A DNA stretch of 64,000 nt, from assembly GCA_945915475.1 (NCBI GenBank), contig CAMEFI010000002.1, forward strand, positions 95,325 through 159,324. Reading direction: 5' to 3'. This document shows positions 40,249 to 49,550 of the stretch, in pieces; the first letter of the stretch is position 1, and the number at the start of each line of letters is the position of its first letter. This stretch comes from an uncultured Clostridium sp. GTDB taxonomy: Bacteria > Bacillota > Clostridia > Lachnospirales > Lachnospiraceae. Both the position numbers and the translations under genes were made by a program. The notes under the pieces are model-generated. The model was not told the origin of the DNA, made no database searches, and saw only the letters and a program-made list of their open reading frames with translations.

Positions 40249-41400
40249 ATGAAGAAAAGAGGAAAACGGATCGGTGCCTGGCTGATGGCATTGGTTATAG
40301 TATGGAGCCTTGTTATGGTTCCGGCAGGAAAGGCAGAAGCGGCAGAGGTGGTAACTGTGAATGGTAGTTCCGTTATCACGGAAAGCGATACAGGAGTTTA
40401 TTTAAGTTATACAAGTACATTGGAATTTGCACAGGGTGTATGGGGAAGTACGCCAGAGGTGGATATATATAAGTATGAATTTACATTGCATAATAATACC
40501 AGCAAGAAAATAAGTGATTGGTCAGTGAAGATTACACCGAATTCCAATGCGTATTATAATAGCAGTTGGAATGGTGCAGTGTATGATTCCACAACAGGAA
40601 GTATCGTGATTGGTACATATAAGGGAATAGGAGACGAAGGGGAAGAATGGACGAATGTAGAAATTGAGGCTGGTGGAACTGCTACAGGTGCAGGACTACA
40701 GTGTAGAGCCAATATCTTTGAAGGTGCCACCATTGAACTGACCTACTATGTAGGAGATTCTACGAAGGCTCCAAGTGTGGATGATACCCTGACTGATCCG
40801 TCAGCCATAGGTGAAACAGATGCAAAGGTGACAGCTAGTGTTACACAGTCCGATCATAATGGAGAATATTATCAATACACAGTTTCTGTGAGTAATGGTT
40901 TGAGTGAAACAATCAGCGACTGGGTGGTAGTTGTTCCGGCAACCGGTATTACCTCATCTACAAACTGGGATGGTGACTGGGCAAAAGTAAAGTGGTCCTA
41001 TACAAACGAATATCTCTATATTACTTCAAAATCAGGAGAAACCATTTCTGCAGGACAGACCTTAAGTGGCGATAGTTATAAGATACAGTATAATGGTTCT
41101 TCAGCACTGTCTACATCGGAAGCAATCGTATATTACAAAACGGGAAGTTCCAGTACAGGAGCCTTTGACAATGTGTTAGCAAGTGGTACGCAACCAAGCG
41201 GTGGAAGCAGTTCTTCCGGAGGAGGCGGATCTTCCGGTGGTGGAACATTTGATGGAAATGATATTGGAACCATTGATTCTACGGTGGGATATAATTTTGC
41301 AAAGGCACTGCAGTATTCCTTGTATTTTTATGATGCGAATATGTGCGGAGATCAGGTAAATGAAACATCTCTTTATTCCAAAGAGAAATATGAGGGATGA
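40249..41400 (+). pseudogene. GH9 cellulase, N-terminal part up to an in-frame TGA
   Basis: 383 residues, then TGA. Signal peptide ends near 'GKAEA-AE'. Two carbohydrate-binding-like beta-sandwich modules follow (~35-168 with 'DIYKYEFTLHNNTSKKISDW'; ~190-305 with 'YYQYTVSVSNGLSETISDW'), a Gly/Ser linker (~320-340), then the start of a GH9 catalytic domain: 'VGYNFAKALQYSLYFYDANM' and 'SLYSKEKYEG'. The next codon, 384, is TGA; the same frame continues with 'RGNCHVND'. GH9 enzymes have Trp here (WRG), and TGA is one base from TGG. A truncated product would contain the binding modules but no catalytic residues. AGGGAGG RBS. Confidence 0.85.
41398..41400 (+). other. in-frame TGA replacing the conserved Trp codon of the GH9 WRG motif
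   Basis: Context TAT GAG GGA TGA AGA GGC AAT TGC. Both sides are in one frame and encode contiguous GH9 sequence. Confidence 0.85.
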
Positions 41401-44400
41401 AGAGGCAATTGCCATGTAAATGACAAATTTACATACAATGGAAAGGAATACTCCGCAGTTGGAGGATTTCATGATGCCGGAGATCATGTAAAATTTGGCC
41501 TGCCGATGGCACAGGCAATGTCATCTCTGGGCATGGGATATATGGAATTCGGACAGGCATATGATGAGCTGGGGCAGACCCAGCATTTGAAGACAATAGT
41601 TGATTATTATTGTGATTATGTTAAAAGATGTACGGTTCTTAACAGTGACGGAGAGGTAGAAGCCTTTTGTTATCAGGTTGGTAATGGACAGGCAGATCAT
41701 GAGCAGTGGAAAGCTCCAGAGGTGGAGGATGAGACAGCTACGAAAAGATATTTTACCCTTGTAGCTACTGCAAGCAATCCGGCGGCGGATATTGTTTCGG
41801 AGACTGCAGCTGCGTTGGCAATTAACTATATTAATTTCGGAAATGCACAAGATTTGGAATATGCAAAGAAATTATTTGCATTTGCGAAAAAATATCCGAA
41901 TACCATCGGTGCAAAAGATGGTGGTTTTTATAGCTCTAGCAGTGCGGATGATGATTACAGTTTTGCAGCCGCCATGTTATATAAAGCAACGGGTGACGCA
42001 TCCTATAAGAGTGAATATAATGTTTCTGATGTGCAGCCAAAGGCGGGAAATATCTATAGTTGGGATGAAGTATATCAGGCAGCAGCATTGTATGCTCCTG
42101 ACAACAATACAGATTTGCTTAACAAAGTGAATGGTGGGCTTGCTACCATAGCAAACAGTAGTAAGGATTCGTATTACTGTTATAGTGACTGGGGTTCTGC
42201 AAGATATAACTGTAATGCACAGTTTATGATGATGATTTACGACAAACGGATGAATGGAAAGACGGCATATCCGGATTGGGCAAAATACCAGATGAGTATT
42301 ATTTTAGGTAATAATTCACAGAAAAAGAATCTGGTGGTAGGCTATAACGAAAGTTCACCAAAACAGCCTCACCATAGAGCAGCTTCCGGACAAAGTGGAT
42401 GGGGCCAGTTCCATGACGCATCGGTTGTATCCAAGTACACACTATTTGGTGCATTGGTAGGTGGACCGACAAGTAGCGATTTTTCTTCTTATGTTGATAA
42501 GATGGATGATGACCATACAAGTGAGGTTACCTTGGACTATAATGCTTCTTTTGCAGGAGCACTTGCGGCATTGTATTTGAAGAATAAAAACAGTACAGAA
42601 GAGGGATTTACAGATCAGACCATCAGTTCGACATTTTACGGAGGCTCAGAGTTTGCAGGGGGAACCACAGATACACCGGTTAGCGTGGAAGCTGTGGCGG
42701 TCAGCCCGGTAACCACAACGCTTACGATTGGAGATACAGAGAAATTAACGGTAACATTTACACCGGCAAATGCAACTAATAAGAATATTACCTGGACATC
42801 TTCTGACAGCACCGTTGCCACTGTGGATACCAAGGGTATTGTAACGGCAGTAAAAGCGGGTACAACAACCATCACAGCCACTACAGAAGATGGAAGCTTT
42901 ACAGCATCCTGTAAGGTGACAGTCAGGAAGAAAACGCCGGTAATTGACGGTTCCGGCAATATAGAGGTTGTTGTTGGTACGCAGCTTAAGGATGTCAGTA
43001 TAGCAGGCTATACAGCGAAAGTCGGGGATACAGCAATAGAAGGAACATTTAGTTGGAAAGAGGCGGATAAGACGCTTTCCATGACGGATACGACATTTAC
43101 ATTATTATTTACACCAACAGATGAGAATTCGTATAACACCGCCGAGAAGAATGTAACCTTTACAATGAAAAGGAAAGAGAATACCAACAAACCGGCAGCA
43201 CCGAAGCTGCAAAGCAAAACGGATAGTTCCGTGATCCTTGAAACTTATAGTGGAACAGAAGCTGTGGAATACGGAATCTTACTTGGGGATGAGTATACAT
43301 GGCAGGATGATACCGCATTTACCAAGTTAGATGCTTATGCAAGCTATACATTTGCCATGCGGTTTGCAAAGACGGAGGATACGCTTGCAGGACAAGCGGG
43401 TGAGGGCTTAAAGGTTAAGACCCATTTTGCGGAAGCAGATACTTATAAGATAGATTTGGGAAGACTTTCAGAAAACGGTTATGTAGAAGCACATAACGGC
43501 ACCATTACATATGATAAGGGAACGAAAACACTTACATTGGTGAATTCAGAAAAGTCTTATACCATAACAGGGGAAAATGCAGAAATTACTGTTGTTATTA
43601 AGAATAGTGATACAATTCTCAGTGATACGACCTTGAAGAAGATAGAGTCAGAGTCAGATGTGACCTTGGAGCTTGTGGGTGATAATAAGGTGACAGAGGG
43701 AATTGTAAGTTCCGGAAGCGTAACCATCCAGAACGGAAGTGAAACATCACAGGCAGGGTCATTGGAAGTCAGCTCAGGTACCGATGGTGCGATTGTGGCA
43801 GACAAGATTATTATTGAAAGCGGTGAAGTGACTGCTACAGGTTCCGGTGAAGCGCCGGCTTTGAAGGGTAACATCGAGATAGACTTGCTTGGAGGTACAC
43901 TGACAGCAAATGCAGAGACAACACCGGTGATTCAGGTGGATACGACACAGGAAGGCGCTAAGATTGTCTTAGATGGCTGCCAGGTGAATTCAGCTGTAGA
44001 ACCCGATGACATTTATAATGTGGATCCGGTGGATCGGGATGGTAATGCAGTAGAATCTTGCCAGGTTGTTTACAAAAATGAAGAGGCAGGGACAATACAG
44101 ACGGTGTCCGTGAAGAAGGGCAGTGAGATCACACTTCCTAACCTTACAGTTAAAGAGGGATATAAAGCATTGGGCTGGTGCATGGAAGGAACGTCAGATG
44201 TTTTAGCACAAGGAGCAAAGATAACAGTCAATGAAACTGTTACATATGTAGCTAAGTATTTGCCAATCGAGGGTGGATTGGAGATTGAGGTGGCAGATGC
44301 CAATGCATTGATTGCCGGATATTTAGAAGATGATGGAGTAAATGTTATAATTAAGAACAATTCCAATATTTCCTTAGAGAAAGTGGATTTAACATTAAGT

Positions 44401-45789
44401 AATGATGACTTTACGTTGAGCCGGACAAGCATTACGAATTTTGCAGCCGGGGATTCACAAGAGGTTCAGGTTAAGCTTAAGAGTGGCAAGGCGGCTAATA
44501 CAGAAGGGTATGAAGTTACCGTAACAGCTTCTTCGGCTTCGAAAGAAGTGGCCGCTGTAAGCAAGACGATAAGTCGTGTGGTGAATGCGGCAGAGAAGAA
44601 GGTGACCGGGATTACAGTTACGTTAGACAGCTATACGATTAAAGAAGGATCTGCTACAAGGGCAAGAGCAATCATTGTACCGGAAGACGCAACAAATAAG
44701 GCAGTGGAATGGAGTAGTAGTAATACAGCAGTTGCAACTGTAGATTCGGAAGGAAATGTAAAAGCAATTGCAGAGGGAACAGTGACAATTACCGCAACAG
44801 CACAGGATGGAAGTGGTGTCACAGGAACAAATGAGCTCACGGTAACGAAGGTAGAAGAGACGGAGAACCCGGAAGAACCAACCGACAAGAAAGTGACCAA
44901 GATAACCGTTGCATTAGAAGAAAATACAATAAAAGCAGGAACAGCCACGAAGGCAACGGCAACGGTTACTCCGGAGGATGCAACCAATAAGGCAGTAACA
45001 TGGAGTACCGGCAATGAGAAGATTGCAACCGTGGCACAGAATGGAACGGTAACAGCCGTGGCAGAAGGAGTAGTGGATATCATTGCAACAGCACAGGACG
45101 GCAGTGGCATCACAGGAAAAGCTGTTCTTACAGTAACAAAGAATCCGACACAAACATCAGATACCGGCAATGAGAATACCGGTAATAAGGATAATGGTAA
45201 CTCACAGCCGACAGGCGAACCTCAGGAAGCGGGTAGCGCGGATGAGGTGAAGGCAACAGGCATTCAGGTTACAGCAGATGTGAAGAAAGTGGAGAATATC
45301 TTAGCTTCCGGAACCATGAAGCTGGCACCAAAGAAGAAGATGCAGTTGAACGTGTCCTTCCAGCCGGAGGATGCAGAGGAGGAAGAACTGACATTTACAA
45401 GCAGTAATCCCAAAATAGCAACGGTGGACGAAGATGGTGAGATTACCGCAGGCAAGAAGCCGGGTACCACAACCATAACCGTGAGAACGGAAAATGGCCT
45501 TACAAAGACCTTCCGGATTCAGGTTATGAAGAAGGCGGTAACGAAGGTAAAACTGCAGGCCAAGACGAAAACAGTGAAGACAGGTAAGACGCTGAAGGTG
45601 AAAGCAACCCTGTCGCCTTCCAAGAAGCTGGCATCTGGCAGTATTTATTGGACAACCAGCAATTCAAAGATTGCAACGGTTACCCAGAAGGGTGTTGTAA
45701 AGGGTATTAAGAAAGGAAAAGCAAAGATTACTGCAACTGCAACAGACGGAAGCGGTAAGAAAGCAACGATCACAATAAAAGTGAAATAA
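41401..45789 (+). pseudogene. GH9 cellulase, catalytic and C-terminal part
   Basis: 1462 codons in the same frame as 40249-41400. It holds the rest of GH9: catalytic Asp motif 'GGFHDAGDHVKFGLPMAQAM', 'PHHRAASGQSGWGQF' and the catalytic Glu in 'SEVTLDYNASFAGALAAL'. The first Met (41506) lies after the DAGD motif, so re-initiation could not give an active enzyme; only read-through could. C-terminal to GH9: a BIG2 domain, an MBG/YDG-like repeat ('VVVGTQLKDVSIAGYTAKVG'), an FN3-like part, a carbohydrate-adhesin-like beta region, an InlB-type 'GYKALGWCMEGTSD' repeat, three to four further BIG2 domains ('ATNKAVEWSSSNTAVATVD', 'ATNKAVTWSTGNEKIATV'), ending 'ATITIKVK'. Modular architecture of a surface cellulase. 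Confidence 0.85.
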
Positions 45790-45802
45790 TATCTACAAGC
45801 AA

Positions 45803-45849
45803 AAACAGCATTCATTCTCTCGAATTAAGAGAGATAAATGCTGTTTTTT
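45803..45849 (+). terminator. terminator after the cellulase gene
   Basis: AACAGCATT ... AATGCTGTT outer stem with inner CTCTC/GAGAG, then TTTTTTG. Confidence 0.88.
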
Positions 45850-45892
45850 GATTCTCTGCTAATTACTAATATAAATACTGCGATTACTAGCA

Positions 45893-46231
45893 CTATTGGT
45901 GTTGGTTCTTTGTCTTGGCATACACTTCTAACATAAAGAAGAATAACCGTTGGTCTTCGTAAGAAAGGGATTCATATAAGGAATTAAAATCAGTTTGAAA
46001 GTAGTTGTAATCCTGTCGGTCAGTGTCATCTGCGATAGAAGAAATGCTGCATTCTAAGAATTCTGCAACATTTGCGAGACTGTCGAGACTTAATTTGGTA
46101 ATTCCACGTTCCACCTGGCTGATAAATCCAACGGAAAAGTCGAGAGCTTCTGCCATCTGCTCCTGGGTGTATCCCTTCTGTTTTCTGCGGGTTTGAATTC
46201 GGTTTCCAATTACTTTGTAATTTAATTCCAT
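45893..46231 (-). CDS. XRE-family regulator with C-terminal helical domain
   Basis: 112 aa from ATG 46231 (CGAGGTG 5-6 nt upstream; GTG 46240 is an alternative). HTH_3: 'IGNRIQTRRKQKGYTQEQM', 'AEALDFSVGFISQVERGITK', 'LSLDSLANVAEFLECSISSI'. The C-terminal ~40 residues ('YESLSYEDQRLFFFMLEV') are helical. It is divergently placed from the large surface-protein gene at 46445 and is a natural candidate to control it and its paralogue; inference. Confidence 0.9.
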   Translation of the reverse strand: MELNYKVIGNRIQTRRKQKGYTQEQMAEALDFSVGFISQVERGITKLSLDSLANVAEFLECSISSIADDTDRQDYNYFQTDFNSLYESLSYEDQRLFFFMLEVYAKTKNQHQ

Positions 46232-46444
46232 AAATGACACCTCGTTCGAATAATAATTATAAATTATAGAATGTACAGTTCTACTTTATATTTTGCAAAA
46301 AAAACATAATAAAGAAAGATAGCATTACTATTAGATGAAAATAAGAACTAACAGTATTGCTATTGAAAAATAAAACTATTTGTGTTATTCTAAGTGTAAT
46401 CTAACAATATAAGTGTTAGTAATACGTTTTAGGAGGAGCAAGAT
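46232..46444. promoter_or_regulatory. divergent control region between the XRE gene and the surface-protein gene
   Basis: AT-rich, 213 bp. It contains an inverted repeat CTAACA-atataag-TGTTAG around 46400-46418 followed by TAATAC and the AGGAGG RBS, and a related ACTAACAGTATTGCTATT upstream. These could be operator sites for the XRE protein. A similar TTAGTAAGTGATAC is found near 49490 before the paralogue. Confidence 0.45.
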
Positions 46445-49219
46445 ATGCAGAGAAAAAGTTTATTCAAAGGTCTTTTGACCACGGCTTTTGCTGCTGCTAT
46501 GGCGGTTATGGTTTCGCTACCTGCGAAAGCAGCACCGGCAGCACCGGCATTAAGCATTAAGAACACAGTAACCAGTGACAAGCATGTCACAGGGTATACC
46601 TTTAGTTTTCCTGAATTAGCAAAGGGAAATACGATTTATTTTAACGTGTACAAAACAGATCCTAAGAATTCATTGACAGGATATTACACGTCGGGAACAA
46701 TTGACGAAAGAAATACATATGCAAAGAGACATAAAGTAAGCTACTATGATCAAGCTACAGAAAAATACTATTACTATGATGAAGACGTGGATAAATATTA
46801 TTATACCGAATATGTATATGATGAAGAGGGATATGATGAAAGTCATAGAGTTGTATATGTAGATGTCACACCACGCTATTCTTATGAATATGGTTATGAG
46901 AAATTAGCAACGCCGGTTACCTATGATTATTTTACATCGAGTAAATATTATAAGAGTAGTGGTTCGGAATATACATTGAATATTACCGATTTGACACCAG
47001 GTACCTATCAGGTAACAGCAACATTATATGACGGTGCGGGTTATTCGGCAGCGAACAATGCATATAAGGCTGCAGCAGGAAAATTCTGGGCAGCAGAACC
47101 AGGACAAAGAGATAGCCTGTATCAGTCAGGAGCAGTTTCCTATGAGCCTAATGAAAATGAGTATTACAGTGCGGCTTCTGCACCTATCACCATTACAGTT
47201 AAAGGTGGGGTTACAATTGATACTGCGGTTACATCAACTTCGGTTCAGTTGGATTTTAATCCGATTGGAGTGGCATCCGGATATGAGGTTTATCGTAAGG
47301 CAGGCAAGAAATTTGTAAAGATTGCAACGACATCTAAGGCAACATATTTAGATAATGGATTGGTATCTAAGACAAAGTATACATATAAGGTTAAGCCATT
47401 TTATTATGATAGCGTTACAGGTGTGAAGACGATGGGAGCGGAATCTCAGATTTCAGCCACAACGAATGGTAGTGCTTTGAATTTGAAAGCACAGGTGCAG
47501 GGAACAAAGAATATTGTCTTGTCATGGACAAAGATTGCCGGAGCAACAAAATATGAGATTTATCGTAGTACCGGATATTCTAATTCGACTGTTACAAAGA
47601 ATGGACAGGGAAATGGATTTGAAGGATATGAATTAGTAAAGACACTTTCTAAAGGAAAAAAGAAATATGTTGATAAAAAGGCAACGAGTGGTGAGACATA
47701 TACATATTTAGTTCGTGCTGTATTATCCAATGACACAAAGAAGAATAGCAAAAAACAATTAGATGTAAAAGAATCAACTGATGTATCTTTGAAGTTTGGT
47801 TTTGTTGACATTTATGCGCAGGGTAGTCCGATAGAAAAAGCAAATGGATCAAAGGTCGTTCAGTGGGCAAAAGTTTCCGGAGCAACCGGATATGTTGTAG
47901 AAAAATACAATGATACAACAGGAAATTGGGATACTTATCGTACCTTGGGTAAAAAGGGAACAAAGGTAACCTTGCCGGCAGCAACCGTTCAGAAATATGT
48001 ACAGTCATATAACTATACTTATACCACTCGTACACAATATCCGATATATGCTTGGTCGACAAGTGATACATATCGTATCTGTGCAGTAAAAGGAAGTACA
48101 CGTTCTGATGCGGTTACAGTTGATGTGCAAGCAAAATTGCCGAGTGTGAATAATGTAAAGGCTGTAAAGACTGCAAATGGTATTCAGGTATCATGGGATG
48201 CAGTGCCGGGTGCTGCATATTATAAGGTATATCGCGTGAAAGCGGATTCCTTATATAATAACAAAGATGCAGGATACTATACTTTAACTGGCGATAGAGA
48301 ACCGGTAAAAAATTACGTAAATGTTCAGCCTTTAGGTGCACCTGTGGATCCTGTGGCATACAATCTTTCTATGGCTGCAAAAGCAAAAGAATTAGGAAAG
48401 TCTTGGGATTCTGAAAGTGATGGATTAGAGGCAGGTAAGACTTATTATTATCAGAATTATTCATATGCAACAGAGGAGATTACCACTACAACGGTACTTG
48501 ATTATGCAGGTTCTATAGTAAGTGCGAATACGGAAGATGACGATGATTTGAAATTAGTTACATCGGAGATCGATCCGGCGACAGGATATTACACAGCTTA
48601 TACAGGATATTCTAGACCAAAACAGGTTGAGGATATTAATGATTATTATGTAGGGCCTAAGAGTGGTCATTCATATCAGTATTATGTAGTTGCATATGGG
48701 GCACAGACATATTCAACAGCAAATTATTTTGAAGACAATCCTTATAAAGACCCATCAAATGCACTGGATTTAAAAGATGCTAATTTAGCAGTATATAACA
48801 AAGGGTTGATTAATGTAATAACACCTAATACAAATATAGTATCTAAAGGAAGTATTCCGGCATATGATGATGGGTATACTATTGAAAGCGTTGGTGTCAA
48901 GAAAGTAAACACTGTAACCTATACCAATGCTTCAGCACCGGGAAAGGCTAAGTTAAAATCCGTTAAGAGTTCTAAGAAGAAAACAGTTAACATTACCTTT
49001 AAGAAAGTAAGTGGAGCAACTTCTTATAAGATTTACCGTTCTACAAAGAAGAAAGGCAAATATACATGCGTTGCAAGTGTAACTAAGACAAAATACGCAG
49101 ATAAGACAGTAGAGTCTAATAAGAAGTATTATTATAAGGTTGTTGCAGTAAAAGCCAATGAGGCAGGAGCAGATGTGGAAGGTAAAGCATCTGCAGTAAA
49201 GGCAGTAAAAGTAAAATAA
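46445..49219 (+). CDS. large secreted multi-FN3-like surface protein, paralogue 1
   Basis: 924 aa. Signal peptide ends near 'SLPAKA-AP'. N-terminal ~240 residues are tyrosine/aspartate-rich (for example 'YYDQATEKYYYYDEDVDKYY') with no recognised family. Then four to five FN3-like beta-sandwich modules follow, each with the pattern 'GYEVYRKAGKKFVKIATTSK', 'KYEIYRSTGYSNST', 'GYVVEKYNDTTGNW', 'YYKVYRVKADSLY' and 'SYKIYRSTKKKGKYTCVA'. It ends Lys-rich 'AVKAVKVK'. No LPXTG or transmembrane anchor. It shares architecture and about the same length with the next gene. Function unknown; probably an adhesive or scaffold protein of the cell surface. Confidence 0.85.
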   Translation: MQRKSLFKGLLTTAFAAAMAVMVSLPAKAAPAAPALSIKNTVTSDKHVTGYTFSFPELAKGNTIYFNVYKTDPKNSLTGYYTSGTIDERNTYAKRHKVSYYDQATEKYYYYDEDVDKYYYTEYVYDEEGYDESHRVVYVDVTPRYSYEYGYEKLATPVTYDYFTSSKYYKSSGSEYTLNITDLTPGTYQVTATLYDGAGYSAANNAYKAAAGKFWAAEPGQRDSLYQSGAVSYEPNENEYYSAASAPITITVKGGVTIDTAVTSTSVQLDFNPIGVASGYEVYRKAGKKFVKIATTSKATYLDNGLVSKTKYTYKVKPFYYDSVTGVKTMGAESQISATTNGSALNLKAQVQGTKNIVLSWTKIAGATKYEIYRSTGYSNSTVTKNGQGNGFEGYELVKTLSKGKKKYVDKKATSGETYTYLVRAVLSNDTKKNSKKQLDVKESTDVSLKFGFVDIYAQGSPIEKANGSKVVQWAKVSGATGYVVEKYNDTTGNWDTYRTLGKKGTKVTLPAATVQKYVQSYNYTYTTRTQYPIYAWSTSDTYRICAVKGSTRSDAVTVDVQAKLPSVNNVKAVKTANGIQVSWDAVPGAAYYKVYRVKADSLYNNKDAGYYTLTGDREPVKNYVNVQPLGAPVDPVAYNLSMAAKAKELGKSWDSESDGLEAGKTYYYQNYSYATEEITTTTVLDYAGSIVSANTEDDDDLKLVTSEIDPATGYYTAYTGYSRPKQVEDINDYYVGPKSGHSYQYYVVAYGAQTYSTANYFEDNPYKDPSNALDLKDANLAVYNKGLINVITPNTNIVSKGSIPAYDDGYTIESVGVKKVNTVTYTNASAPGKAKLKSVKSSKKKTVNITFKKVSGATSYKIYRSTKKKGKYTCVASVTKTKYADKTVESNKKYYYKVVAVKANEAGADVEGKASAVKAVKVK

Positions 49220-49248
49220 TATATAAAGTAACATGACAACATGTGCGT

Positions 49249-49291
49249 AAAAGGGGCGTTGGGCAGAGTACTCTGCCCAATGCCCCTTTTT
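49249..49291 (+). terminator. terminator after paralogue 1
   Basis: Very strong hairpin: AAAAGGGGC-g-TTGGGCAGA-GTAC-TCTGCCCAA-t-GCCCCTTTTT. Confidence 0.93.
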
Positions 49292-49550
49292 GCTTTATAG
49301 GAAGTTAATGTTGCACATTCCGCTCGGGCGCGAAAGAGTTGCCGTATTCCATTACTACAATGTTAACATTATGTAAAATTCCCAAATTCCATGTCTCTTT
49401 TCGTGCGTATTTCATAAAAAATAATATTATTACATTTATAAAAAGGCTCTTTATAAAACAAATACTTTCTTTTGACATATATTAGTAAGTGATACGATTA
49501 TGAGGATAGTCGGAGGGTTACACCTCTAGAATAATACAGGAGGACAAGAT
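49292..49550. other. leader region of paralogue 2
   Basis: No gene seen. TTGACA at ~49473 with TTAGTAAGTGATACGATT downstream is a plausible promoter (weak -10), and the AGGAGGA RBS precedes the ATG. Confidence 0.45.

Noticed and set aside
41398..41400. TGA as selenocysteine codon
   Set aside because: The family has Trp here, not Cys, no SECIS-like hairpin is evident directly downstream, and Sec at this place makes no chemical sense.
44631..45170. Minus-strand 179-codon hydrophobic frame
   Set aside because: Antisense to BIG2 repeats of the cellulase; composition follows from the opposite strand.
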